DNA of 50,590 nucleotides from Haloquadratum sp. GTDB lineage: Archaea > Halobacteriota > Halobacteria > Halobacteriales > Haloferacaceae. The notes under the pieces are model-generated. The model was not told where the DNA came from, did no database searches, and saw only the letters and a list, made by a program, of their open reading frames with translations. The stretch is from contig JAQCNF010000165.1 in assembly GCA_028275165.1 (NCBI GenBank), forward strand, positions 1-50,590, given 5' to 3'. How positions within the stretch are numbered: the first letter of the stretch is position 1; every line of letters starts with the position of its first letter. Both the position numbers and the translations under genes were made by a program. Positions 8,659 to 17,640 of the stretch are shown here, in pieces.

Positions 8659-9550
8659 TGTGACTCACCCCCGGATCATGATACGGGACCTGATTGATCA
8701 TGAGTGGTCGTTTCACTGGGACTGGTTGTTCGCCGTTCATTGGCTGTCTGTATAGCTGTATACGATCATTAACTTCTGTAGCGAAAATAAAACCGCGCGT
8801 CTGTGGCGGCTCTTTGCGATTTATGTCATAACTTTCCATGTCAGCGAGTTCAGCGGCACGGTCGATTGCTGCGGGTAGTTCGCCTATCGAGTCTGCGTAT
8901 CCGATTTCGACAGCGCGTGGCCCAAGATATGTCCGCGCATATGCAATACGCTCGCGACTAATCGTTAGATTCTGCTTGCGGTGATCCATGACACGATTAA
9001 CAAATTGTCGTTTGAGTGATTCAATTTGCTGTCGACGCTGCTCTGTCGTTGGTTGCGCCTTGTCGGGACCAGTTCGGATAATGCTATCAGGAATCGGCAC
9101 AGTGCCTGCACTTCCAATCACACCGACGCTGCCGACTTGTGCGGAAGATAAAACGAATATCTCATTCGCAGGGAGCATACCGTAATATGCCCCCGAGGCA
9201 CCAAATCCCTGCACAGAGGCGACGACTGGCATCTCGTTACTTGTCCGGAGCACCTCCAGATATAGTCGTTCACTTGGTCCAACTGCACCGCCACCACTGT
9301 CAACTTTGAGCACGACCGCCTTTGCGGAGTCGTTCTGTCGCACTTCGCGGAGATCCTCAGCAATCGAATCAACACGACTGTCCGTAATTGGTCCAGAGAC
9401 ACTGACAACTGAGACTGTCCCCTCTGATTGTGAGGATTGGGCGAAATCATATGCGACAGGCGCGAGCACTGCGCTTACCAAGACGGCCACAACAGCGGCG
9501 ATAATCACTGTCGTATTCACTGCTGCAGATGTTGTAGAATCACGATCCAT
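8645..9550 (-). CDS. sppA: signal peptide peptidase SppA-type protease (family S49)
   Basis: A 301-residue membrane-anchored serine protease. A hydrophobic anchor lies at residues 14-33. The S49 core shows VDSGGGAVGPSE, the nucleophile in GFGASGAYYG (Ser119) and the likely general-base lysine in TGPDKAQPT (Lys164), the Ser/Lys arrangement of short SppA enzymes such as that of Bacillus. The family degrades leftover signal peptides or membrane proteins. It overlaps the downstream DUF4350 gene by 14 bases. The ABC transporter lies 73 bases upstream on the same strand. Confidence 0.9.
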   Translation of the reverse strand: MDRDSTTSAAVNTTVIIAAVVAVLVSAVLAPVAYDFAQSSQSEGTVSVVSVSGPITDSRVDSIAEDLREVRQNDSAKAVVLKVDSGGGAVGPSERLYLEVLRTSNEMPVVASVQGFGASGAYYGMLPANEIFVLSSAQVGSVGVIGSAGTVPIPDSIIRTGPDKAQPTTEQRRQQIESLKRQFVNRVMDHRKQNLTISRERIAYARTYLGPRAVEIGYADSIGELPAAIDRAAELADMESYDINRKEPPQTRGFIFATEVNDRIQLYRQPMNGEQPVPVKRPLMINQVPYHDPGVSHNASR

Positions 9551-9623
9551 ACGCCAATTGTTTGCTACTCAGTTTGCATACAAAAAGTCGCCAGCGAATT
9601 TGCTGATACTGAGACGCAGTCGA

Positions 9624-10391
9624 TTAGTCAGCCAACCCGTAGCCACGCTGGAACAAGATAATATCTCCAGCGACGACAGCAAGCGTCATGACAGTCAGTA
9701 TCAAAAGTGAGAGACCCGGGTCAACCTCACTGACACCTAAGAATCCAAATCGAACTCCATTGACCATGTAGATCATTGGATTAACCAATGAAACCTGCTG
9801 GAGCAACGGTGGAAGTTCGTTGAGCGAATAAAAAACACCGCCAAAGAAAACGAGTGGTCGGAGAATAAACTGATTCATCATCGTAAGGTCGTCAAAGTCA
9901 TCTGCCCATAGGCCTCCAGCAACACCGAGGCTGGCGAATAGTAGCGTGATCACGACGCCAAACGAGAGAAGATAGCCTATATGAGCCACGCCGACAGGCG
10001 TAAAGAATGCACCAATGATGGCAACCAAGACAGCAACGATGAGACCTCGGAATGCCGAAGAGAGAACATATGCGCCGACCATGGTCTGATATGAAAGTGG
10101 CGAAGTGAGTGGTTCCTCAATATAACGATTCCACCGGCCGTGAAAGATAGTAAAGGATGCATTCTCGAAGGCGTTCGATATCGCTCCCAGCACCACCAGT
10201 CCTGGCAGGATAAATAGAATATACTCGACACCGGCGATTTGATCGATCCGCTCACCGAGGATGACTCCAAATACTGAAAAATAGAGTACATTTGTGATGA
10301 ACGCTGGGATAAATGTGTTCCGAGGGCGGCGGAGAAATCGAAGGGTTTCGCGTCGAAGGAGCGTTACGAATCCAGTTGTATCGATACTCAT
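9624..10391 (-). CDS. ABC-2 type transporter permease
   Basis: A 255-residue integral membrane protein with six hydrophobic segments and the ABC-2 pattern, including the late FILRPLVFFGGVFYSLNELP region near the family signature. It forms the membrane channel partner of the ATPase encoded immediately upstream; its ATG overlaps that gene's TGA in an ATGA junction. Family members export drugs, polysaccharides or lipids; the cargo is unknown here. Confidence 0.9.
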   Translation of the reverse strand: MSIDTTGFVTLLRRETLRFLRRPRNTFIPAFITNVLYFSVFGVILGERIDQIAGVEYILFILPGLVVLGAISNAFENASFTIFHGRWNRYIEEPLTSPLSYQTMVGAYVLSSAFRGLIVAVLVAIIGAFFTPVGVAHIGYLLSFGVVITLLFASLGVAGGLWADDFDDLTMMNQFILRPLVFFGGVFYSLNELPPLLQQVSLVNPMIYMVNGVRFGFLGVSEVDPGLSLLILTVMTLAVVAGDIILFQRGYGLAD

Positions 10392-11341
10392 TGTATGGAC
10401 GCCTCCGGGGAATCTGATCTTGTTTCACGTGTCATTGAAACGAATATTTCTTCGAGTGATGTGCGCTTGATTTCGAGATCAATAATTTCGTGGCCCTGTT
10501 CGTCAAGACGACGAACAACCTCCGGGGCAACGAGTCCGCCACGAGTTGCCGTCACGGTAAGTCGCCTGTCCTCAAGCACTGTTTCAGTCACGCGAGAGTT
10601 GATATTAGTGAAATCCGGGATCGCAGCGGGTTTTGCACGGAGTTGGACGACGATATCATCAGTTCCACGATTAATGAGTGTTGATGGAGAAGCGACATCA
10701 ACGACTTGACCAGCATCCAAGATTGCGACTTCATCACACAGTCGCTCCGCTTCTTCAATATAGTGTGTTGTCAGGAGAATGGTCGTTCCCTGTTCGTTCA
10801 GGTCAATGATGGTCTCCCAAAGGTCGCGACGTAGCTGTACATCGACACCAGCGGTTGGCTCATCAAGAATCAGCAGGTCAGGGTCGGTAATGAGTGCGCG
10901 AGCCAACATGAACCGTCGTTTCATACCTCCGGAAAGCCAGTCAAATCTGGTGTTTCGCTTATCATAGATACCAACACGTTTCAGAACACTCTCAGCGCGA
11001 TCTTGAGCGGTTGAGTCGGGGACGCCGTGGTACCCTGCCTTATGCTCAAGAACTTCTCTGATTGGAAAAAACCGATCGACATTGAATTCTTGAGGGGCCA
11101 ATCCAATTTTATCTCGTGCCTGGCGATAATCACTCTCAACGTCATGTCCGAAGACTCGCGCAGAGCCATCAGTCGCTCGTGCCAATCCGACAAGAATATT
11201 GATAAATGTTGTTTTACCTGCGCCATTTGGCCCCAGCAGTCCAAAGAAGGCTCCCTCAGGAACCTCAAGGTTAATTCCGTCAAGAGCGGTCACGTCCTCA
11301 TATGATTTCCGTAGATCATTGATTTCAATCGCAGAAGTCAT
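10388..11341 (-). CDS. ABC transporter ATP-binding protein (exporter type)
   Basis: Energises the permease encoded directly downstream. It carries Walker A GPNGAGKTT, a Q-loop, the signature LSGGMKRR, Walker B LLILDEPTAGVD and the H-loop TTHYIEEAE, then a C-terminal DUF4162-like extension seen in ABC-2 exporter ATPases of the drug/polysaccharide group. ATG at 11341 (MTSAIEI) gives 317 residues; the longer frame up to 11458 would run into the divergent pus10 gene and is rejected. It is co-transcribed with the permease. Confidence 0.93.
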   Translation of the reverse strand: MTSAIEINDLRKSYEDVTALDGINLEVPEGAFFGLLGPNGAGKTTFINILVGLARATDGSARVFGHDVESDYRQARDKIGLAPQEFNVDRFFPIREVLEHKAGYHGVPDSTAQDRAESVLKRVGIYDKRNTRFDWLSGGMKRRFMLARALITDPDLLILDEPTAGVDVQLRRDLWETIIDLNEQGTTILLTTHYIEEAERLCDEVAILDAGQVVDVASPSTLINRGTDDIVVQLRAKPAAIPDFTNINSRVTETVLEDRRLTVTATRGGLVAPEVVRRLDEQGHEIIDLEIKRTSLEEIFVSMTRETRSDSPEASIQ

Positions 11342-11460
11342 CAGATAGTTGATGTAGTGACTCAGGAGAATTAAACAGCGCGTCATACACACGTGCAACC
11401 TCGCCATCGACAGGCGAAACAACCAATAAGACCTAACTCTCGGCCACGCGAGTGACATAC

Positions 11461-12798
11461 ATGGACGTTATCAGCGAGACCAACGCACTTACAGCACAGG
11501 ATCCAGTGTGTGATGCTTGTTTAGGGCGTGTGTTTGCCGAGTTGAGCTTTGGTCTCACGAATGCGGTTCGCGGTCGAAGTTTACGAGTCGCTGCGGCGCT
11601 TGCTGCCGATGAGCCATACGAGCCATCGGAGAATAGTGAGTGCTGGGTCTGTGAGGGGATCATGCAGAAGTCTGTGTTCGACTCATACGCCACGCGGTGC
11701 GTAGAAGCGGTCGGCTCCGTTGAGTACGACACATACCAAGTCGGAACGAAAACGCCGCCACTAATCGAGGAAAACGATGCACTCCTGAGGGAAACAGCAG
11801 ATATAGATATTGATAGAGGAGAAGCATTTAAATCAGCGTTCAATCGGGAGGTTGGCAAGCGAGTTGGAAAGATAACCGGCGGTGAGGTTTCATTCGAACG
11901 TCCTGATGTCCAGTTTCTGATTGATCCTGAGGCTGACACTGTCGAGTGCAGTAACCACTCGGCGTTTGTTTATGGCAGATACCGAAAGCTTGAGCGAGAC
12001 ATTCCACAGACTAAGTGGCCGTGCAACGCGTGTCAAGGAAGTGGCTACATTGGCCAACAGCAATGTGAGAAGTGTGACGGCGTGGGGCTATTGTATGAGA
12101 CGAGCGTTGAACAGCTGACTGCGCCAGTTGTCTGTGACGTAATGGACGGAACCGAGACAAGTTTCCACGGCGCTGGGCGCGAAGATGTCGATGCCCGCAT
12201 GCTTGGGACTGGTCGTCCATTTGTGATCGAAGTGTTTGAGCCTCGTCGACGCGATATCAACACAGCTCGACTTGAGGGAGATATAAATGCATTTGCTGAA
12301 GAGATGGTTGAAGTGACCGGGCTTCGTTTGGCCACATACGACATAGTTGAGCGGGTCAAAGAATTGGATGCGTCGAAGCGGTATCGCGCTGTGGTTAGCT
12401 TCGATGAGAGAGTTGATGAAGACGCTTTTACTCAGGCAGTTAGCTCTCTGGAAAATAGCAGTATTGAGCAGAGAACTCCCCGACGCGTTTCACATCGGCG
12501 CGCAGACATCACCCGTACCCGGGAGGTGTATCAAATGGGAGGTGAACTGCATACCCCCACGAAGGCAGTCGTCGATATTCACACTGCTGGAGGTCTTTAT
12601 GTGAAAGAACTCATTTCAAGCGACGAAGGGCGAACAGAGCCAAGTTTGGCGGAGCTACTGGAGGTATCAGCCACGGTGAATAAATTGGATGTAACCGGTG
12701 TCTACGGTGAATCTGTACCATTTGAGAAAGATACACTGTTTCGTGACGACCGGGTTGTTGAATCGCCAACTCAGGTGTCACCGCAATCTTCTGAGTGA
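11461..12798 (+). CDS. pus10: tRNA pseudouridine synthase Pus10
   Basis: Forms pseudouridine at positions 54 and 55 of the tRNA T-loop in archaea, which lack TruB acting there. The N-terminal THUMP-like domain carries zinc cysteines (CDACLGR and CWVCEG). A further CNAC...CEKC knuckle is inserted in the middle. The catalytic aspartate is in EDVDARML (Asp244). ATG at 11461 is used; a GTG nine bases upstream is less likely. The TGA overlaps the GTG of rnhB by four bases, so the two genes form an operon. Confidence 0.93.
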   Translation: MDVISETNALTAQDPVCDACLGRVFAELSFGLTNAVRGRSLRVAAALAADEPYEPSENSECWVCEGIMQKSVFDSYATRCVEAVGSVEYDTYQVGTKTPPLIEENDALLRETADIDIDRGEAFKSAFNREVGKRVGKITGGEVSFERPDVQFLIDPEADTVECSNHSAFVYGRYRKLERDIPQTKWPCNACQGSGYIGQQQCEKCDGVGLLYETSVEQLTAPVVCDVMDGTETSFHGAGREDVDARMLGTGRPFVIEVFEPRRRDINTARLEGDINAFAEEMVEVTGLRLATYDIVERVKELDASKRYRAVVSFDERVDEDAFTQAVSSLENSSIEQRTPRRVSHRRADITRTREVYQMGGELHTPTKAVVDIHTAGGLYVKELISSDEGRTEPSLAELLEVSATVNKLDVTGVYGESVPFEKDTLFRDDRVVESPTQVSPQSSE

Positions 12799-13478
12799 AC
12801 GTGCACTCGTGTCAATCAAAGATCGTAATTGGGTGTGATGAGGCTGGGAAAGGACCTGTATTGGGTCCGATGGTAATTGCGGCTGTCCGAGCTCCTCAAG
12901 ACGCGCTACCGGCAACGGTTGGAGACTCAAAGGCAATTCCACACGACAAGCGTCAGAGCATTGCAACTGAATTGCGACAAATAAAATGCGTTACGACCAC
13001 CGTTGAACAGGTGACGACAGACCGAATCGATCTGTCAGATACAAATTTGAATGTGTTAGTCGTTCAATCGCAAGCTCGAGCTGTTGAGAGGCTTCTCAGT
13101 GGTAGCGAGTCAGTGCTTATTGATGCGAGCGATGTCAAGACAGAGCGGGTCGTCACTCGATTTCAGCAACATATTCATCGTAACATCGATAGTCGGAATA
13201 TCACTGCCTTACACAGGGCGGATCAGACCGAGGCGATTGTTGGCGCTGCATCGATTATGGCGAAAGTTCACCGCGAGGACGTGATGGCCAAGTTAGCTAA
13301 GAAGTACGAAGAGTGGGGGCCGATCGGTAGCGGATATCCAAATGACCCCCAGACGCGGTCTTTTCTGATTCGATATGTGAGAGCAACCGATGAACTTCCC
13401 GCATGTGCACGAGGGTCATGGTCAACTGCTGAGGATATCCTTACCCAGGTCCGACAGTCAACTCTGTCAGAGTTCTAG
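12795..13478 (+). CDS. rnhB: ribonuclease HII
   Basis: Endonuclease that cuts the RNA strand of RNA-DNA hybrids and removes ribonucleotides from DNA. All four acidic residues of the family are visible: Asp15 and Glu16 in CDEAGKGPVLGP, Asp110 in LIDASD and Asp143 in RADQTEAIVGAAS. At 227 residues it has the usual archaeal size. Translation starts at GTG 12795 inside the pus10 stop (GTGA overlap), which indicates coupling; there is no in-frame ATG nearby. Confidence 0.95.
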   Translation: MNVHSCQSKIVIGCDEAGKGPVLGPMVIAAVRAPQDALPATVGDSKAIPHDKRQSIATELRQIKCVTTTVEQVTTDRIDLSDTNLNVLVVQSQARAVERLLSGSESVLIDASDVKTERVVTRFQQHIHRNIDSRNITALHRADQTEAIVGAASIMAKVHREDVMAKLAKKYEEWGPIGSGYPNDPQTRSFLIRYVRATDELPACARGSWSTAEDILTQVRQSTLSEF

Positions 13479-13515
13479 CCTGAATGCAGGCGCTCAGCCC
13501 CCTTTCTTGAGGATT

Positions 13516-13569
13516 CGTCCGTGAATGGAAGATTCTCATGATCCCGAAAATCGGGGATATTTGGACGAC
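13516..13569 (+). repeat. double-hairpin palindromic unit, copy A
   Basis: A 54-base unit beginning CGTCCG and ending ACGAC. It aligns without gaps to copy B at 13792-13845 with 38 identical positions by hand count. The second half can fold (ATCCC...GGGAT, 13541-13558) around GAAAATC. It lies just downstream of rnhB and outside the left-end motif at 13601. Confidence 0.55.
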
Positions 13570-13600
13570 ACCGCAGTCCACGTTAGCGGACAAGGAGCAC

Positions 13601-13980
13601 AGTAGGGAGGGGATACAGCGCCGTCTTTAGATGACTTTCACTCTGTGCCGTTGATTGACAACAATGCCAGTCTTCGACTGGCACTATGATGGCAGACACT
13701 CATCGTCTCGGCTGGGAGTCCAACAAGAAAGGCGGTCGAGACAAATCATGTCATTACCACCGAGTAGGAGTGGCACAGTCCGAATCCACGTCGTCCGAGA
13801 AACTCCGTCTCTCGTGATCACGAAAATCTCCGATTTTCGAACGACCTGCGGAGACTGCGCTCCCTGCGCGGACGGTCGGCGCAAGCCGAACATCCGTGAC
13901 AAAGCGCGTCAGGGAACCAGGAAGCCCCATCTTCAGCGAGCGCGTCAGCGCGTGCAGGGGAGTCCACAGAGTGCAATGAC
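13601..13980 (+). mobile_element. decayed tnpB-less IS605/IS1341-type element (MITE-like)
   Basis: Begins with the left-end motif AGTAGGGAGGGGATACAGC (13601-13619) and ends with a right-end-like sequence around 13920-13965 (GAAGCCCCATCTTCAGCG ... GGGGAGTCCAC) resembling right ends of haloarchaeal tnpB elements. No transposase is recognisable between them; the interior is dominated by hairpins (13821-13839 and 13869-13896) and double-hairpin copy B. Frames of 72 and 119 codons cover the region but look like chance. It is either a non-autonomous derivative or an extremely decayed copy. Confidence 0.5.
13792..13845 (+). repeat. double-hairpin palindromic unit, copy B
   Basis: The first arm is GAGAAACTCCGTCTCTC, followed by GTGAT and then a second hairpin CGAAAATC-TCC-GATTTTCG (13821-13839, perfect 8-bp stem). 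The ends (CGTCCG, ACGAC) and the GTGATC/CATGATC centre are shared with copy A. It sits inside the decayed element at 13601-13980. Confidence 0.6.
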
Positions 13981-14027
13981 AGTACTAATTATCACCCGAC
14001 TTGCATGTATTTAGCTTCGCTCTCGGC

Positions 14028-15599
14028 TCAGTGATTGCCTGTCGTGAGTAGTTGCAAGATATCACCGTAAGCAGGTCGCGTAATGATCACTCCAATGAGC
14101 ACGCCCAAGATTGTGAAGATAGCGAATCCTTGAAGATCGCCAAGTGAGAGTATCGCAAGTGGTGACATTGCAATCACTGTCGTTGCAGCAGCCACACCAA
14201 TCACCCAGAAGGCACGCCGGAAGCGAGATTTGAATACACGTTGAGATGATGCACCACCCTCTGCGAGTACCTCGTCAGCGATAATGATAAGATCATCAAC
14301 ACCTGTGCCAATAACTGCGATGAATCCAGCAATTACCGAAAGATCAAGCGGATAGCCGATTCCAGCTGCGAATCCAAGAAGTAAGAATACCTCTGAAAGG
14401 GCAGTTACGATCATCGGAGCAGCAACACGAACATCTCGATACCGCACGAAGACGACCACGCTCACGGCCAGTACCGCGATAATCCCGGCTATGAGTGAAT
14501 TGACCCGGAAGTCAACTCCCTGACTCGGTGAAATAAATGAGGTCGTTCCGCCATCGTCACCACTAAAGTCCAACCGTGCAGGAAGTGCTCCAGCACGAAG
14601 ATTGATTGCGACTTGCTGTGCCTCGCTAATATTTGTCGTCTGCAACTGGAAGACGGACTCCTGTGCCCACTCACCACGCCGGAGGCTATTCGCCAAATTG
14701 GGGCTCATCCCGAAAGCATTCGTCACCTCACCGTTGACGACTAACAAGAGACACGGATCGGTATTGTTTGGATTCGTCTCATATGTACAACGGGTTCCGC
14801 CTGGCCGAGCAAGTCCTGTTTCTACCATCGACTGTTGAAATTGCGGGGCGCTTGTTTCAGTGACTGTAACCGGGACAAATGGCCGCCCTGAGTCACGCTC
14901 TTGAGCAGTGCCAATGCTCTGGAAGTCCTCTTGCTGAAGAACGATGTCACGGGTGTAGTTTGGTGACCCATCGGGCTGATAACGTGCCTCAACAACGACA
15001 GTCCCACGGTCACTTACCAACTCACGAACAGCTGTTGAATCCTCATTAGGGACCTCTATCAAGATAAAATTATCACCTGTTGCTGTTGAAACCTGTTGAA
15101 CGGTCCCACCTGAGAGACCTGCCTCGTTGACCTTGTTCTGTAGAATACGAACAACCTCTTCACGAGTGGTCTCTGTGACGCCCTCTCTAATACCGTCTGG
15201 TTCGAAGCCAGCTGCGGCTAAGCCGTCCTGAACTTCATCGACCGTCATATTTGCTGCGGTGACCTCGACTGTCGCTGTCGTCTGTGCTGTCCGTCTGACA
15301 ATCACGTCCGTCGGGTCTGCACCCTGTATCTGTTCAGCGACTTCTCGCTCAATGTCACCTGTGCGTGCGTCTGAACCGAGTTCAATACCACTCGCAGTAT
15401 ATCCATCGAGCGGGGCACGAATCCGCGTTCCACCAGATAGTTGCAAGCCATATTGAAGATTCGTGACGCCGCTTTGCTCAGTAATGACTTCAGCAGTTGC
15501 ACTCCTATCGGTGAGCGTCGGTGAAAAAAGTGCGAATGTCGAGATGAGCACGAAGACGACGAGTAGAATTACCCGCCAATTCGAGCGAATCGAGATCAT
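14028..15599 (-). CDS. secD: protein-export membrane protein SecD
   Basis: RND-superfamily partner of SecF that assists Sec-dependent translocation using the proton or sodium gradient. The 523-residue protein has one N-terminal helix, a large extracytoplasmic domain (LQLSGGTRIRAPLDG; later the QFQQSMVE region) and five C-terminal helices, including the conserved GTGVDDLIIIADE segment in which Asp residues matter for coupling. It starts at 15599, four bases inside the end of secF. This archaeal pair has no visible YajC or SecA partner, as expected. Confidence 0.95.
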   Translation of the reverse strand: MISIRSNWRVILLVVFVLISTFALFSPTLTDRSATAEVITEQSGVTNLQYGLQLSGGTRIRAPLDGYTASGIELGSDARTGDIEREVAEQIQGADPTDVIVRRTAQTTATVEVTAANMTVDEVQDGLAAAGFEPDGIREGVTETTREEVVRILQNKVNEAGLSGGTVQQVSTATGDNFILIEVPNEDSTAVRELVSDRGTVVVEARYQPDGSPNYTRDIVLQQEDFQSIGTAQERDSGRPFVPVTVTETSAPQFQQSMVETGLARPGGTRCTYETNPNNTDPCLLLVVNGEVTNAFGMSPNLANSLRRGEWAQESVFQLQTTNISEAQQVAINLRAGALPARLDFSGDDGGTTSFISPSQGVDFRVNSLIAGIIAVLAVSVVVFVRYRDVRVAAPMIVTALSEVFLLLGFAAGIGYPLDLSVIAGFIAVIGTGVDDLIIIADEVLAEGGASSQRVFKSRFRRAFWVIGVAAATTVIAMSPLAILSLGDLQGFAIFTILGVLIGVIITRPAYGDILQLLTTGNH

Positions 15600-16477
15600 C
15601 GGCTCACTCCCTCAAATTTATACCAGCGAAGCAGGCTCAAATTCAGAAGATACGTATTCATGAGGTCGGCCAGCAGCCCAAAAACCAAGACAGTCCCGAT
15701 AGATGCTAACAGTTGAATACCGAATAACGTTGCAACGACCGCCATGACACTCATTGCGATGATTGAGGTAAGCGTCATGGTGATACCGGTTCGCATGGCG
15801 CGATACGTTGATGAGTAGAACTCTCCAGATCGGCGTAGAATATGATTATTGAGCAGAATATCGGAATCGACTGAGTATCCGATAATCATCAACAACGCTG
15901 CAACGGTACCAAGTGAGAGTTCGATTCCGAAAATGTTCATAAACGCGACTGCAATCATAATATCAGAAAATGCGGAGATGACGACGGCGATAGAGGGGAC
16001 AAACACGCGAAACATCGCAAACACGAGAAGACTCATCCCAACAAACGCGACAGCAAGTCCGCCCAGTGCGAGTGCTTGGGTGCTTGTTCCAAAGCTAGCA
16101 GAGACTGATGAAATTGAGCGAACGGTCAGTCCTGCGGCTTCTGCTTGCGATTCGAGTGTAGCTGCATCAACCGAGCCAACATCTGATTGGAATGTCACGA
16201 TGTATACGTCCTGAGCGGGAACCGAACGGATCGACTCTGGTTCAGCATCGAACGCTTGTCGAATTTCCGTCTCGACTGCATTTTGCGGACCCGTTGCAGC
16301 GATCTGTATCTCCGTCCCGCCGGTAAAGGCAATTCCCTGTATGACTGGAGAGCCAGTCATAAGATACCACCCACCGATCACTGACAGCGAAATAAAAAGA
16401 ATGAATATTGGAACCGCTGCAAGTTGACGATTCGAATATCGCGTGTAGTCAACCTCCGGTACAGTAAACACAGCCAT
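15596..16477 (-). CDS. secF: protein-export membrane protein SecF
   Basis: This 293-residue, six-helix protein has the SecF layout: an N-terminal helix, a short external domain beginning GIAFTGGTEIQ, and the conserved GYSVDSDILLNNH segment in the fourth helix. It works with SecD in the cell membrane. secF is the promoter-proximal gene here and its stop overlaps the secD ATG (ATGA), implying coupled synthesis; bacteria usually have secD first. Confidence 0.95.
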   Translation of the reverse strand: MAVFTVPEVDYTRYSNRQLAAVPIFILFISLSVIGGWYLMTGSPVIQGIAFTGGTEIQIAATGPQNAVETEIRQAFDAEPESIRSVPAQDVYIVTFQSDVGSVDAATLESQAEAAGLTVRSISSVSASFGTSTQALALGGLAVAFVGMSLLVFAMFRVFVPSIAVVISAFSDIMIAVAFMNIFGIELSLGTVAALLMIIGYSVDSDILLNNHILRRSGEFYSSTYRAMRTGITMTLTSIIAMSVMAVVATLFGIQLLASIGTVLVFGLLADLMNTYLLNLSLLRWYKFEGVSR

Positions 16478-16531
16478 AAGTTGGCTGGAGAGTCATACCG
16501 AATAAGCCTTATTATACGACTGAGTGACTGC

Positions 16532-17011
16532 TCAAGGCATGTATCGAATTGACACAGTATTCCCAGCAGCCCGTATTTCAACGCGCGAGACACCTATCCG
16601 GCCGGCCCGCTCACGAAGTGATTGTGTATCATCGAGGATATCGGCAACAGCAGTCTCGGTACGGGTCGTAGGCACAGTGATGACATGAATTTCGCCTCTC
16701 CCTGCACGCTCCGTGCGCGTGAGTTCACCGACTGACTGCTCTGCTGCTTTTGATTGTGAAGCAGCGGTCGGTGGTTGTTCGCTTCTCTCTATCTCAATTG
16801 TTCTCTCTTCGGTTATTTCAGTAATCGTATACGTTGAGTGCAGCGGTGGTTCAGTTTCAATCTCTGCAGTAACGACTGATGACTCAGTGAGTGAGCAGGT
16901 ATGTCTCACAGTGTATATTTGTCCGCTATTGACATCCCGTAGCACTGAGGCAGAATCGTCTGCACTGACAATCAGAAAGCTTCCCGTCGCGGAGTGTGGT
17001 GTATCACTCAT
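16532..17011 (-). CDS. DUF5812 family protein
   Basis: A 159-residue soluble acidic protein restricted to haloarchaea. The first half looks like a small beta domain (GSFLIVSADDSASVLRDVNSG, then HTCSLTESSVVTAEI); a Ser/Ala/Gln-rich linker and a C-terminal alpha/beta part (GEIHVITVPTTRTETAVADIL) follow. ATG at 17011 (MSDTPHS) is chosen over 17029. Function unknown. It lies just upstream of secF on the same strand and may be co-transcribed. Confidence 0.75.
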   Translation of the reverse strand: MSDTPHSATGSFLIVSADDSASVLRDVNSGQIYTVRHTCSLTESSVVTAEIETEPPLHSTYTITEITEERTIEIERSEQPPTAASQSKAAEQSVGELTRTERAGRGEIHVITVPTTRTETAVADILDDTQSLRERAGRIGVSRVEIRAAGNTVSIRYMP

Positions 17012-17056
17012 GTTCAAGCACCTGTGCATAGCTATCCCGCTGAGTGGTACAGATAT

Positions 17057-17593
17057 TCATCGATACCACCAGTAGGTGAATCCAACTGCCACTGCACCTC
17101 CAAGCGGCACGCTCCAAGAGAGACTTGGGGGGATCATATACAGGAATTTTATGACAGGTCGGAGCATCCCGCTTGGGGGTGGCCGTTGCATCATTTCACC
17201 GTCAAGGACGAACGTTTCCGGCATCGAAGCAACGATCCCAAGATAGATGCTAAACAGAAAGAGAAACCCAACACTGGCGAGTATCATCTCAAATCGCGAA
17301 CTGGGAGATATGCCGCGGCGGTGTCGACGGGCAATCGCTAAGATCGGGGCAACAGCCGGGAGAATCAATAGTAATCCGATAACCACGTAAAACGAGCGCG
17401 AGAGTGTCACTGACCCGCCCCGGAGTTCCGCGGTGTTTCCAATGAGGACAACCAATGCAATCGATAGAAAAATTCCGATAATCGCGACAGCTGCGGCACT
17501 GGTCACGACATACAGTTTGAATAGAAGCGACGAACTGGCAGTAAATGCATAGTGAATAGCACCAATGACCCCGCGATACCCATCTGTCATCAT
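17057..17593 (-). CDS. conserved multi-pass membrane protein, unknown function
   Basis: This 178-residue protein has about five hydrophobic helices, a charged loop of ARRHRRGISPSSRFE after the second pair, and a C-terminal VAVGFTYWWYR. No catalytic motif is visible. It starts with two consecutive ATGs (17593 and 17590). It precedes the DUF5812 and secFD genes on the same strand, so a role in the envelope or export is possible but only by position. It is divergent from pgi across a 93-base promoter region. Confidence 0.7.
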   Translation of the reverse strand: MMTDGYRGVIGAIHYAFTASSSLLFKLYVVTSAAAVAIIGIFLSIALVVLIGNTAELRGGSVTLSRSFYVVIGLLLILPAVAPILAIARRHRRGISPSSRFEMILASVGFLFLFSIYLGIVASMPETFVLDGEMMQRPPPSGMLRPVIKFLYMIPPSLSWSVPLGGAVAVGFTYWWYR

Positions 17594-17640
17594 ACTCTCT
17601 CAGAGCCGACAGTGTCTTTAGATATCCGATTATAGTTATG

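Noticed and set aside
11342-11458. N-terminal extension of the ABC ATPase
   Set aside because: It would cover the divergent promoter region up to pus10; the ABC domain starts just after Met at 11341.
13655-14014. 119-codon frame in the hairpin-rich region
   Set aside because: Its sequence is made of inverted repeats and transposon ends; composition is unlike the surrounding proteins.
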